A stretch of DNA of 64,000 nucleotides, from positions 1-64,000 of the forward strand of contig JAIXZR010000124.1 in assembly GCA_027489455.1 (NCBI GenBank), read 5' to 3'. Of this stretch, positions 40,563 to 51,100 are shown one piece after another (position 1 is the first letter of the stretch; each line of letters begins with the position of its first letter). Position numbers and translations under genes: made by a program. This DNA comes from Rubrivivax sp. GTDB lineage: Bacteria; Pseudomonadota; Gammaproteobacteria; Burkholderiales; Burkholderiaceae_C. A model generated the notes under the pieces. The model did not search any database, was not told the DNA's origin, and saw only the letters and a list, made by a program, of their open reading frames with translations.

Positions 40563-41714
40563 TTACCGCAATAGCGCGGTATCTGATTTAAGCGCGGCTG
40601 CACCCAGCCCATGAGGAAAAGCCGGCAGCTTGGCGTTCCTGTCGGGAAGGCCTGGGTCCAGGCGACCCGCCATTTCGCCATCGAAGGCTGGCCGGTCCAT
40701 CGCCACCAACTGGGCACCTGTCAGCCTTTCGACCAGGTGCGTGCGCTCTGAGAGCCAGGCGTCTTCGCGCAGGACGCATCTGAACTCCATGCAGCCCTGG
40801 TCTTCGGTGAGGCTGAGACTACGCAGGCCGGGATAGCGGTGCATCACGTAGCGTGCTGATGTCGGCAACAGGGCGACGGTACCGGTGGGTACGCTTTCCA
40901 GGAACTCCAGTGTTGACGCGATCTGGTGTGACCATGATGGCCGCAGCAGCTTGACGCGGGGAAGGCCCGGCACCAAATCAGGCTCGCCCGCGATGTTCAT
41001 TCGTGACCGCACATGGTCCAGCAGGCTGGAAGTGCACACCAATTCATAATCTTCCAGATCCATACCCGACAGCAGACCCAGAGGCGCCAAGGGGTGGTCG
41101 TTGCGTACCGCGGCAATGCACACTTCTGCTGTGAAGCGGTAGTGCCGGGCTTCATCGAAGCGTTCGAACAGCATGTCGTGGATGCTGTGCATGGGGGCCC
41201 GGCCAGCGACGTCACCGACACGCCAGATCGCGGCATGGGCTTGCTGCTTGTTGAACTCCACGGGCAGCCAGCCGGTAGACGAACGCGTTACGGATACCTG
41301 ACTGTCGTCTTCCAGTGCATCGAGGTGAGACAGGCAGTCGTACACCAGGAACCGGGCGCTTTCGGGGTCTGCCACCACGGCCATCTTGACCTTCGCAGGC
41401 TGCGTGACGTTGTCAGCAACGGACAGCAGGGTTCCCAGCGTGGCAGCAAGCTCGGCCCAGTGAGCCAGCACCAGTTCACCAGCCATCGTGGGCCGAACGC
41501 CATGAACGCTGCGTTCCAGCAGCAGATAGCCCATGGCCCGTTCGAGCTCAGCGATCCGCTTGCTGATGGCCGAGGCGGTCAAGGGCTCGGTTCGCGCCGC
41601 CTTGGCATACGAGCCTTCCCGGGCGACCACGGCCAGCAGGCGAAGGCTGTCGAGTTCGAGCCGGCGCGTCAGCGCGCCCAGTTCCAAGGGCTCAGCGGCG
41701 TCGAGGATCGCCAT
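40563..41714 (-). CDS. LysR-type regulator inside the T3SS operon
   Basis: A 383-aa transcription regulator with an N-terminal winged HTH (about residues 20-80: LRLLAVVAREGSYAKAARTE, then SAISKRIAELERAMGYLLLE) and a C-terminal effector-binding region with LysR-like blocks. The start MAILDAAEP has AGGAG 8 nt upstream. It lies 20 nt after sctC and before the 77-aa gene, so it is probably co-transcribed and may control the cluster. AraC or two-component regulators are more usual for T3SS; the ligand is unknown. Confidence 0.88.
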   Translation of the reverse strand: MAILDAAEPLELGALTRRLELDSLRLLAVVAREGSYAKAARTEPLTASAISKRIAELERAMGYLLLERSVHGVRPTMAGELVLAHWAELAATLGTLLSVADNVTQPAKVKMAVVADPESARFLVYDCLSHLDALEDDSQVSVTRSSTGWLPVEFNKQQAHAAIWRVGDVAGRAPMHSIHDMLFERFDEARHYRFTAEVCIAAVRNDHPLAPLGLLSGMDLEDYELVCTSSLLDHVRSRMNIAGEPDLVPGLPRVKLLRPSWSHQIASTLEFLESVPTGTVALLPTSARYVMHRYPGLRSLSLTEDQGCMEFRCVLREDAWLSERTHLVERLTGAQLVAMDRPAFDGEMAGRLDPGLPDRNAKLPAFPHGLGAAALKSDTALLR

Positions 41715-41734
41715 GCTTGTCTCCTGAATTAGTG

Positions 41735-43642
41735 TCAAGGGCCCGGAACCACGGGCTGCTCCGGGCTCTGATGGCTTGCTCTCCCCACGGCGCTGGATTC
41801 CGCCGGCGCAGAGGGCCCAGCGTTGGGGGGCGCCGCAGCGGGGGCAGGGCGTTGCGCTCGGTCCCGTTGCGGGTTGGCGCTGCGCACGACCCGGGGCGTG
41901 ACGAGAAAAAGCTTCTCCCGGGTGGTGCGCGTTTCCGACTTACTGCTGAACAAGCCGCCAAACACCGGTACCTTTCCCAGGCCGGGGACACCCTGGTTAC
42001 CACTGCTGTCGCGCTGATCTGTGATGCCCCCGATTAGCAGGGTGGCGCCTTCCTCCAGCTCGGACAGTGCGAAAACACGGCTGCGTTGGACGACGGGCAC
42101 CCCGCCTACGGCGGCAGAGGAGAAGCCGCCAGACTCCAGGGAAATCATCAGCCGCACCCGAACCTGGGGGCCGCTGTCCAGAACCGATGGCCGGATCCGC
42201 AGCACCACGCCCGTGGACACTGAGAACAGGTTGGCTTCAAGATTCCCGGCGACCTTGATGTACGCGGTATCGGTGTTCTCAAGCAAGGCTTCCGTGTTGT
42301 CAACCGTGAGCACACGAGGTGACATGACGATGCGGGCGCGTCCATTCGATTCCAGTGCCCGGATGCGCGTGAGCAGGAGATTCGCTGCCGTGTCCGCCAG
42401 TGATGCCGTGATCTGTGGCGCGCGAGCATCTGCCGGCGTCTGGCCGACGCCGTTGCTCACGGAGAACGACCCGCGTTGGCTTGAGGCTGACCAGTCGACA
42501 CCCAGATCGCGGAGATCGCTTTGCTCGATCTCCACCATGCGAGCCTCGATCTCGATCAACAGGCGGGGCTGGTCGAGATCAGCGATCACCGACGCCAGTT
42601 GTGCCAGTCGTTGCGGGGAGTCCCTGATCACGAGGCTGTTCGTGGCCGAATCGGCTTCAATGCGGGTGCGTGTGCCTGCCTGCGCTGGTGCCGAGCCGGG
42701 CCGGCGCGGCTGCGCAAGTTCAGGCTGTGTCGGCAGGTAGGTACTGCGGCCGCCCCCCAATGCGCGGCCAGTCAGCGAACGTTCAACCACAGCCGGGGCT
42801 GCGTCTTCTGTACCCCGGCGGCTTTCGCCCCCCGTAGCACCCGGCGATAGCCAGGTCCGCCGGTCCATCGTCTCGGCGCCAGACCAGGCACTGCCTGTCG
42901 ATCCGGCGGTGGCTTCCACTGATGTGAACAGGCGGCGAAGAACCGTGGCTAGACCTTCGATGACGACATCCTGGCCCCCAATCCGGGCCACGGTATCGGC
43001 GGCCTGTGCGTGCTTGAGCGGGAAGATGCGCGTGGCGATCTCCCAATCGCGGCTGTCTCCCATTTGGCCCGTCACGGCGCGTACGAGTTCGACACAGCGC
43101 GGGGGGCCGCTCAGCACCAGCAACTGCGCGTTCTCGTCGTAGCGCGGTCGACAACGGGCGTCCACGACCCCCAGCCGGCGCAATGAGGTGAGCGCGCGGT
43201 TGTACTGGCCCGGGGCCAGGGGGATGAACTCGCTGCGTTCATCGGACATCGGCCCCACGTGCATGGTGCTGCCGTCGAAGTACCACAACAGCTGGTGTGT
43301 GCTCGTCAGGATGCGCCAGACTTCCGGGCCGGGCGTCGAGAAGCGTGCGCTGATGGGTTGTTCGAAGTCACCATTGAGGCGCAGGTTCCAACCCTGGCTT
43401 GCTGAGAAGGCTGTGAGGACCTCGCGCAAGCTCTGCTTTTCGGCGACGTACTGGAAGCGACGCGCACTGAACGTGGGTTCGGCTGCGATGCATTGCCAGG
43501 AAAGCGACAGCCCAAGCAACACCAGCGTCCATCGCGAGACAGCATGACGCCAGTGCCGCACACAGGCTGGAGGCCTCACTATCCAACGACAGATGACACC
43601 CACCAATGTGTTCCAACGACCGCCCTGGGTGCTCTTGCGCAT
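41735..43642 (-). CDS. sctC: Type III secretion outer-membrane secretin SctC
   Basis: A 635-aa secretin (YscC/HrcC). A hydrophobic signal stretch (WTLVLLGLSLSWQCIAAEP) is followed by periplasmic N domains (QSLREVLTAFSASQGWNLRL; ADSATNSLVIRDSPQRLAQL) and a C-terminal secretin barrel (NLFSVSTGVVLRIRPSVLD; EGATLLIGGITDQ; KVPVFGGLFSSKSETRTTREK). A Pro-rich tail of about 45 residues ends it. The signal peptide begins about 35 residues after the first ATG, so a later start is possible. It is the first gene of the minus-strand cluster; no promoter motif is convincing upstream. Confidence 0.92.
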   Translation of the reverse strand: MRKSTQGGRWNTLVGVICRWIVRPPACVRHWRHAVSRWTLVLLGLSLSWQCIAAEPTFSARRFQYVAEKQSLREVLTAFSASQGWNLRLNGDFEQPISARFSTPGPEVWRILTSTHQLLWYFDGSTMHVGPMSDERSEFIPLAPGQYNRALTSLRRLGVVDARCRPRYDENAQLLVLSGPPRCVELVRAVTGQMGDSRDWEIATRIFPLKHAQAADTVARIGGQDVVIEGLATVLRRLFTSVEATAGSTGSAWSGAETMDRRTWLSPGATGGESRRGTEDAAPAVVERSLTGRALGGGRSTYLPTQPELAQPRRPGSAPAQAGTRTRIEADSATNSLVIRDSPQRLAQLASVIADLDQPRLLIEIEARMVEIEQSDLRDLGVDWSASSQRGSFSVSNGVGQTPADARAPQITASLADTAANLLLTRIRALESNGRARIVMSPRVLTVDNTEALLENTDTAYIKVAGNLEANLFSVSTGVVLRIRPSVLDSGPQVRVRLMISLESGGFSSAAVGGVPVVQRSRVFALSELEEGATLLIGGITDQRDSSGNQGVPGLGKVPVFGGLFSSKSETRTTREKLFLVTPRVVRSANPQRDRAQRPAPAAAPPNAGPSAPAESSAVGRASHQSPEQPVVPGP

Positions 43643-44575
43643 GGGTACTTCGATTCTTGCCCGACCTGCGGTGCAGGTTGCTGCTGTGCGTACGTAGAAG
43701 CGGGCGAGCCGCTTGCTGTTCGTACCAGGTCATTGTTCGGTGTGGGCAGTCAGCCCTCAAGTACGATTCCGGCAGCTTTGGACAGATTGGGTGTCGTTGC
43801 CCCCTCGGAATCGGGGGCTGACTAACCCGCGACGGGCCGTTGTGACTGACAGCCAAAGACCTGCCCGGCGGCATGCTCGCAGAGAACCCCGCACCCCTGA
43901 TATGAAGTCGATCGGACGCGATTGGCTTCCCCAGGCGCTGGATGCACTGAGCCAGGCCTGATCAGAAAGCGATGTGGACATGGGGCTTCAGGCAAGTGGC
44001 CTGCCGCGCCGCCACGTGCAGTCGCTGCCCCGTGCTTATGGAACCTTGTGTCAGGCTTGGCGGCCGAGCCGAGGCCATCTTCCTGACCGCGGCATGAAGG
44101 TGTTGCAGACACTTCTGTGGTTGAGCGCCCGGCGGGCCCACGATGCGCGCACCGACCTCACGCTGGGTCCGTTCCGGGCGCATTGCCGCCTATGTGGATT
44201 TGCGTTCGACATGCGCCACCAGCCCGTCGCGTTCTCTACATGGGCCCGCCCGAGCGCGGCGGGGGCCTCTCGGCTGGAGAGGCACCCCAGCTACCGCCTT
44301 CAGCCCTGGGAATGGAACGAGGGCGGGCCGCTGTGGCTCCTTCACGTAGTGCACTTCCGATATCGCTTGCGCGGTGTCATGCTGTACATCCGGCCCCATG
44401 TGGCCGAGACGGGCGAGCCTGTCTTCCGTCAGAGACGAGGCGGCCCCCGTGGCGCCAAGGCATCCATGATGGGACTGCCCCCTTTGGCTTACGCGCGCAG
44501 GACCGCGACCAGCTACACGCAGACGCTACCGAGATCACACTTCCTTGTGGGCGCTTGAATCGGGCCCACCTGAGA
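43643..44575. other. 933-nt region without a supported gene
   Basis: This lies upstream of sctC and downstream of the fibro-slime gene, and looks lower in GC than the flanks. Several overlapping open frames exist on both strands, the longest at 43974-44558 on the plus strand (194 codons), but none has a ribosome-binding site, recognisable domain or clear codon bias. It should contain the promoter of the type III cluster; I could not identify it. Confidence 0.6.
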
Positions 44576-45349
44576 TCAGCGGTGGCGGCGGAAGAAGGCC
44601 AGTCCCGCGAGTGCCAACCCTGCCAGAGCCAAGGTGCCCGGTTCGGGCACGCGGTTGGCTTCGAAGGGAATCGACGTCAGGATGTTGAGGTTCGATGCCG
44701 TGCGGTGGCGCTCTGCGAAGAACAGATGAAAGGGGTAGCGCTCACCAGGTGTCAGACCCAGGGCGTCAAGATGGACGCTCTGATCGAGCGAGGGGTGAAT
44801 GCCGCCTAGGTCAATGACTCGCTGATGGTTGATGAACACCCACAGGTCATCGTCACCGGTCACGCTCAGGATCTGTCCGAGCTGGTACGTGAAGCTTGTC
44901 CGCAATTCCATCGTGAAGTGATAGTTGTGGGCATTGCCTTGATTACCCCAGCCCAAACCATTGATCGGGAAATAGCCGCTGTTCAGCGACTGGTAGACAC
45001 CAGAGCCTGGGGTGGTCTCGTGGAATGTCAGGCTGCTGGCGATGGTCTGATTGATGCCTGGCGCATCGCGGTACCAAAGGTCGAAGTTGGAAGCCGTGCT
45101 GAACACGGACGAGGCTGCAGCTTGCAGCACCGGCTTCCCATCCGGGCCCAGCGTGGCAGCAACGGCATTACTGACAGACGCGATCCCGTCGTTGTCGAAA
45201 TCGGTGTGGCTGCTGCAACCGGGCGCGCTGGTGAATGCGGACGAGCAGAAATCACGCACGGTCACGTCCAGCGTGATGGGGACGGAGATTGCGGGCGTGG
45301 CAGTTACCAAAAGAGCCAGGCCGAGATGGGCGAGAAGAGCCGTTTTCAT
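44576..45349 (-). CDS. Fibro-slime domain protein with PEP-CTERM anchor
   Basis: A 257-aa exported protein. MKTALLAHLGLALLVTATPA is a signal peptide. The region around residues 150-235 has the fibro-slime pattern (GDDDLWVFINHQRVIDLGG, then HLFFAERHRTASNLNI). The C-terminus VPEPGTLALAGLALAGLAFF followed by RRHR is a PEP-CTERM sorting signal, read by exosortase EpsH/XrtA and linked to extracellular polysaccharide production. Function in matrix or surface attachment is inferred. The start lacks a strong ribosome-binding site; an upstream in-frame extension of 43 codons is not signal-like and is excluded. Confidence 0.85.
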   Translation of the reverse strand: MKTALLAHLGLALLVTATPAISVPITLDVTVRDFCSSAFTSAPGCSSHTDFDNDGIASVSNAVAATLGPDGKPVLQAAASSVFSTASNFDLWYRDAPGINQTIASSLTFHETTPGSGVYQSLNSGYFPINGLGWGNQGNAHNYHFTMELRTSFTYQLGQILSVTGDDDLWVFINHQRVIDLGGIHPSLDQSVHLDALGLTPGERYPFHLFFAERHRTASNLNILTSIPFEANRVPEPGTLALAGLALAGLAFFRRHR

Positions 45350-46285
45350 GGTGCGATGCAAATCTTGTTGACCCGCCAGGATTGTTAGGCAATCGGACTC
45401 GGCCCAGACACCCCCGGTCCCCGGTGGAGGCCGCCAAGGGATGTGCACTTTGCAACGACTGTTCCGGAATTGCCTCACCGTCTTGCCAACCCAGCAACCG
45501 GGGGCCCCACCTGACGCGCGAATGCCGGGGGTGTCACTTCAAGCAAACGCGCGATCACCGGCTTGTATCGGGCTCGGTATCACAGGCACTCCAGCAGGGG
45601 CCGACAAATGGCGTGCATCGGGTCGAGTCGCTGTAACGTGCTTGGAGCGGCCGGTTACCCGACGCGACTGGATCCGGCAGGCTCTGCTAAATCTCTTTCT
45701 TGGTTTCAGGAGGGGACGATCCCACCGCTAGCAATACCGAGCGCTTCCGGTACTGGATCTTTGCGGAAGTATTGGGCAGTGGGTGAATACGCGAACGGAA
45801 AAAATACTGGGTTGCGCATTTTCTGCCAGGGCGTGCGCCATGACGATCCCGGCCAGGCCGGTGGTTCGACAGTCGGCTTGCTGTCTGCAGTGATGGTTGC
45901 CAACGCACCACACAGACGATCTGCTTGCCTCGTCCATCTGTCGCTTTGGGGTCATTTCCGAAGATGTCCGTCGAAGCCGACTTTGTACTTTCGATCTTGC
46001 AAAGCTTGCCCCGTCTTTGCCGGCGACCCCGGCTTGCCATGATTTCCGAAACTGTCGCCTCCAGCCGAATATGTACTTTGCCTTGCTGCCGCGCTGGCAT
46101 GCCTTTTCCCCGGCGGATACCGGCAAAGACCCATGCACATCGCAATCCCGTAAATCCTTCACGGCGCGGCGGCTACCGGGGAAATGCACGCGATTCAGCT
46201 CACTTCTTGCCGGACCGATAAGCTTGGATTCAAAACTATCATGCATCGACAGCTCGTGACGCCAGGCAAGAAAGGATATTGCTCC
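45350..46285. other. 936-nt region without a supported gene; degenerate direct repeat
   Basis: No gene with convincing features was found between the divergent fibro-slime and chemoreceptor genes. AT-richer patches occur around 45690-45820. A degenerate tandem duplication of about 88 bp lies at 45954-46126. Promoters for both flanking genes should be here but are not obvious. Confidence 0.55.
45954..46126. repeat. Degenerate tandem repeat, two units of about 88 bp
   Basis: Both units begin ATTTCCGAA, have AGCCGA 12 bases later, and TGTACTTT 3 bases after that, in the same gapless register (unit 1 from 45954, unit 2 from 46042). They end in similar CCGGCG..CCGGC stretches. The units have diverged strongly, so this is an old duplication, possibly from a lost gene. 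Confidence 0.55.
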
Positions 46286-47827
46286 ATGACCATCGGAAAA
46301 AAGCTCGCTCTACTGATCGGTGCCCTTTGCGCAGGGTTACTGGTTTCCCTGGCTGTGACCTGGGATCGGTTCGCCAAAACCGAAGTGGTGCTCTGGGCAG
46401 CAAAGGATCGGTTTCTCAAGCAGTCGGACCGAATTTCTACTGTCGAGTTAGCCGTGATCCGCACCTCCCTGGAAGGCCGTCACGCCATCCTTGCAGAGAC
46501 GGAGGCTGAAAGGCAGGAAACCCTGGAGCGCATCGGTCGTTTGCGAGATCAGACTCGCAGCCAATTGCAGGCTTTCGAGCAAGGCATCAGTACCGAGAAC
46601 GGGCGTGCCCTGTACGCTGACATCAGCCAGGCCGCCAAGGCCTTTGATCGATCGATCGAGTTGCTGGCCCCCTTGCTTGTGGACGGCAAACAGCGCGAGG
46701 CATTCGCCGCCATGAAGGCCAGTGCTGTCCCGGCACGGAATGCGCTGCTGGCTGCAGTTGAAAAGCAGAAGGCCTACCAGGAAAAGCTGCTACGCAGCAG
46801 CGTTGAAGCATCGTTGCAGACCATTGCTAACGCGAAGCTGGTGCTGGCGGGGCTGACGTTTGCTCTGCTGAGCGCTGCATGCGCAGCAGGCATCAAGATC
46901 GTCCGTGGCCTTCTGCGGGATCTTGGGGGTGAGCCCAGTGCCGTCATCGCTGCAGCAAGCCGAATCCAAAGCGGCGACCTCGCCACGCCCGTCAGTTTGA
47001 GGGCCGGAGACAAGGCCAGTGCCCTGGCCAGATTCGAGCAGATGCGGCAGACGCTGGTGCAGACGATTGCAACAGTGCGCGCTGGTGTCGACTCTGTCAC
47101 GACAGCGAGCCAAGAGATCGCTTCCGGCAATCAGGATCTGTCCAGTCGCACCGAGCATCAGGCCAGCAATCTGCAGCAGACGAGCGCCAGCATGGAGCAG
47201 TTGACGAGCAGCGTTCGTCAGAGCGCCGATGCGGCAGGGCAGGCCAACCGGCTGGCAGAGCAGGCCAGCCAGGTGGCGATCAAGGGTGGTGCCATCGTTG
47301 GTGACGTCGTGGCCACGATGGGTGAGATCTCCAGCAGTAGCCACAAGATCGGCGAGATCACGAATGTGATCGACGGCATTGCGTTCCAGACCAACATCCT
47401 GGCGCTGAACGCGGCCGTCGAGGCAGCGCGAGCCGGAGACCAAGGCCGTGGCTTTGCCGTGGTGGCAGGTGAGGTGCGCAGTCTGGCGCAACGGAGCGCG
47501 CGGGCCGCGCAGGAAATCAAGGAGTTGATCGGTGCCAGTGCTCAGAAGGTGGATGCAGGAAGCAAGCTTGTCTTGGATGCCGGTGAGACGATGAACGACA
47601 TCGTGCTGCAGGTGCGCCGCGTGACCGAACTGATCTCTGACATTTCCAACGTCACGAGCGCCCAAAGCACCGATATCGGGGTCGTCAACGAGGCGGTGTT
47701 GCGTTTGGACCAGACGACGCAGCAAAACGCTGCCTTGGTCGAGCAGAGTGCCGCCGCAGCCGAAAGCCTGCGCGGCCAGGCCCAGCAGCTGGCGCAAGCG
47801 GTGGGTACGTTCCGCCTGAGCGCCTGA
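46286..47827 (+). CDS. Methyl-accepting chemotaxis protein
   Basis: A 513-aa chemoreceptor. It has one N-terminal membrane helix (LALLIGALCAGLLVSLAVTW), a helical periplasmic sensor domain of about 160 residues (four-helix-bundle type), a second helix near residue 190 (LVLAGLTFALLSAACAAGIK), a HAMP segment and the signalling domain with the conserved hairpin GDQGRGFAVVAGEVRSLAQR. The C-terminus LAQAVGTFRLSA has no CheR/CheB docking pentapeptide. The ATG at 46286 has AAAGGA 9 nt upstream. Flanking genes give no clue to the ligand. Confidence 0.93.
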   Translation: MTIGKKLALLIGALCAGLLVSLAVTWDRFAKTEVVLWAAKDRFLKQSDRISTVELAVIRTSLEGRHAILAETEAERQETLERIGRLRDQTRSQLQAFEQGISTENGRALYADISQAAKAFDRSIELLAPLLVDGKQREAFAAMKASAVPARNALLAAVEKQKAYQEKLLRSSVEASLQTIANAKLVLAGLTFALLSAACAAGIKIVRGLLRDLGGEPSAVIAAASRIQSGDLATPVSLRAGDKASALARFEQMRQTLVQTIATVRAGVDSVTTASQEIASGNQDLSSRTEHQASNLQQTSASMEQLTSSVRQSADAAGQANRLAEQASQVAIKGGAIVGDVVATMGEISSSSHKIGEITNVIDGIAFQTNILALNAAVEAARAGDQGRGFAVVAGEVRSLAQRSARAAQEIKELIGASAQKVDAGSKLVLDAGETMNDIVLQVRRVTELISDISNVTSAQSTDIGVVNEAVLRLDQTTQQNAALVEQSAAAAESLRGQAQQLAQAVGTFRLSA

Positions 47828-48123
47828 TGCGCTGGCCTCCCGGTCACCCATCTTGTCTCCGTCCCTGGGCGATCCGCGGCGCGACCTGAGGCCAAACCCG
47901 TCACCACCGCAGCATGGTGTTGGGCAGCTGCGCTGGCGGGCCGCTGTGCGCAGAGAGGGGCGCCGCCGGGTCACCGTGAAGACCCGGCCCTCGTTTGGGG
48001 GCGGCCCAGCCGGCCCTGGCGGTGCGTGCCTGTACGCCGCTGCCGCCGGTGTACGCGGGCCGCTCGACAAGTCCCAAATACGCTCACGCAGCAGGGCCAG
48101 GGTGCCCTGCGAAGGAGCTTTCG

Positions 48124-51100
48124 ATGGGTGTTGCACAGTTGCGCCCCAGCCGCTGCCGGCTGGCGCTGGGTGGTTTGATGGCGGCGATGCTGGCCGCCTG
48201 TGGTGGTGGTGGCGGCGATGGGGCTACCAGAACGGCCGCATCGGCAGCGTCATCGCCCGCCGTGGCGACCGCAGCCCAGCGCACTTCGCCCGGTATCCTG
48301 GCGGCGCAATGGCGCCGGGACGGGGTGCAGACCGTGCCGGGCCGGTACAACGTGCGCCTGGCCGCACCCTCTGTCAGCGAGCAGTTCGCCGACGAGGAAG
48401 CCCGTGTCCGCATCATGGCCAGCAACAGCGGAGAAGCTGCAGCCAGCGCCGCGCGGACGACGCTGCAGGCGCGCCGGCAGGCCTACCACCAGCAGTTGGA
48501 AGGTGAGCAGCAGGCGCTGGGCGCCCGCGTGCGGGGCCTGGGCGGCAAGGTGCTGACAGAGAACCGAATTGCCGTCAACCTGGTCACGGTGGAGGCCACG
48601 GCCGAGCAGGCCGAGGCCATCGCGGCCTTGCCGGGCGTGCTGGACGTGCAGCCGGTGCGGCTGCTGCCGCGGCCTGGGCTCAAGACATCGGCTCAGAACG
48701 CCACCGTGAATCCCAACACCATCACGTCAGCGTGTTATCAAGATCCACTTGCCGGCACCGGCATCAGCAAGACCGATCTGCTGACCTACCACGACATCGC
48801 CGGCGCCCACATCAACGGCCGTCGGGGCCAGGGCGTGCTGGTGGGCGTGGTCGATGACGGCGTGGACTACACCCACGTTGCCATGGGCGGGCCGGGCACA
48901 GCAGCCATGCTCAACCGCGCCATGGTGTATGCGTTTGCCAACGACCCCTCTCGCCTGGCTAGCGCCATGTTTCCCTACCCCGGCTCCAAGGTGATCGGCG
49001 GCCACGACTACATTGGGAACGACCAGTCGCCCTTCCCGGACTTTTAGCGCAGGGGCCCTGGTGGGATCTGCACCACAGTGGACGGCCACGGCACCCACGT
49101 CATCGACATCATCCAGACGGTGGCACCGGAAGCGCAGTTCATGGCTTTCAAAGCCTGCTACACGTTTGGTTGCCCGGACGACGCCATCATCGCGTCTGTC
49201 AACCGGGCCATGGACCTGGACCGCAATCTGACCATGCGCAAGGTGGACATCCTCAACCTGTCGCTGGGCGCCACCGGGGGCTCATTGAGCGACGCGGCGG
49301 CTGAAGCCGTGGAAAGCGCCGCCCGGCAGGGTATCGCCGTGGTTGCCTCGGCCGGCAACAGCGGGCCTGTAGTGCATGCACTGGGTTCGCCCGCGGTCGC
49401 GCCCCGCGCCACGGCCGTGGCCGAAATGGAAACGCCAGCCCGCAAACGTGAGGGCGGGCACCCTGCGAACTTGGCCATCGTCGAGTTCTCGTCGTCCAGC
49501 GGCCCAGGCCTCGAAGGCTTCACCATCAAGCCAGAAGTGGGTGCCGTCGGGCGCGTCATCACGGCCCATGCCGGCACGGGTGACCTCAACAGCACGTTCT
49601 CCGGCACTTCCGGGGCCGCGCCGGTCATTGCGGGCATGTACGCCCTGCTCAAACAGCGGTTTCCGGCGCTGACACCCCACCAGCTGCGGGCCCGCTTGGT
49701 CAACACTGCCCGCACTGGCGCGGTGTGGGGTGGTGATGCACAGTCGGATACGGTGCAATTCATCGGCCGCAGGCCCGGCGAATTGGAGCAGTTGGTGCCC
49801 CCGGCCATCGACTGGGCCCTTCCGGCTTTCTCGGTGCTGCCCACGACCGCCAGCAACCTTTGGGTCTATCCGCCGTTTTCGCCTGACTTCAGCTCCTGGG
49901 ATTGGGCCATGCTCACCCGTCCGCCCTTCAAGATCAGTGCCCGCACCCCCGTGCCGGTGATGCGCCTGGGCAGTGGGGAAGCGCAGGCCGTGAAGGCCAT
50001 GATGTTGCCCACGTTCTTCTACGCGCAGGACGACAGCCGCGACCCCAAGGTGCCACGGTTCAGTTCGGACACCACGGGCACTTTCCCTGCCGGCGCGAAC
50101 TTCGGCCGGGTTGGGGTCGGCCGGCTCACGGTGCTGGCTCCCAAGACGCTGTGAATCGAGAACCACGCGGTGGCAGCGCGCACCTTCACGGTGTCTGCCA
50201 GCTTCCTGCAGCCGGCCAAAGCCGCCAGCGGCGCGGTCAGCATCGCCTTTTCGGCCACCAGTGTGACAGTGCCAGGCGGCGGCGGCCGTGTGCCCGTCAC
50301 GATGACGCTGACCGTCGACCCCGCCAAGCTGCCGGCCAGCAACCAGCACCGCAGCACGCAAAGCGGCAGCTACGTCGAGGAAGGGCTCTACAGCGTCTGG
50401 CGCAACTTGGCTGACGAGTGCATGCCTACCTACGCGGTGTGCATGTTCAACCTGGTCTACGACGGGCGCATCGAACTGAAAGACGGCCTGGAGACGCTGA
50501 GCCTGCCTTGGCATGTGCTGCCGCTGCGGGGCAGCGACATCGCGGCCACGGCCCAGACCGGTGCCACGGGCACCACGGTCAGAGTCGCCAACGCCTCGCC
50601 CGCGACGGCAGGCCAGGCGGAGTTCTTCGACTGGCTGGGCGCCCACGCTGTGGACGACGCGCGTGCCAACCAGGGCAAGCCGCATATCCTGGCCTGGGGC
50701 GCCCGGGAGGTGCAGTACAACGCCGAGACCCGTGAAGTGCAGGCGGGCCTGGCCCAGCCGAGCCCCGCCACCCGCCGAGGCCTGCAAGTGGTCTACGTTC
50801 TCGACTCGCGGGTGCCGTTCATGGGCACAGGCGAAACCTACACCCGCACCACCGGCGGGGACGAGGGCTTTGGCCAGTACCAGTTCTCTCTGGGCATCGA
50901 CGTCGACGGTGATGGGCGCTGCGGCAACCGCATGAATGCACCCTTTAAGTTCCGCCCGCAAAACCCAGGGGAAAGCGAGATTGCCTACGCGCAAGCCGAA
51001 GCGGCCGCCCGGGCGGCTGTGCTGCTGGACACTTCGCGCATGAACGTTGCCGCCGAGGCTTCCGATGCGGTGGCGATGATCAGAGGAGCCCCTGTCTTCA

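Noticed and set aside
43718-43740. Two TTCG elements resembling a plant-pathogen hrp (PIP/hrpII) box upstream of sctC
   Set aside because: Spacing is 13 nt instead of 15-16, and the orientation is opposite to the operon.
43974-44558. 194-codon plus-strand open frame upstream of sctC
   Set aside because: No ribosome-binding site, family motif or codon bias, and competing frames overlap it.
45687-46246. Minus-strand open frames of about 150-170 codons in the gap before the chemoreceptor
   Set aside because: No start signal or recognisable family, and they overlap each other in different frames across the repeat.
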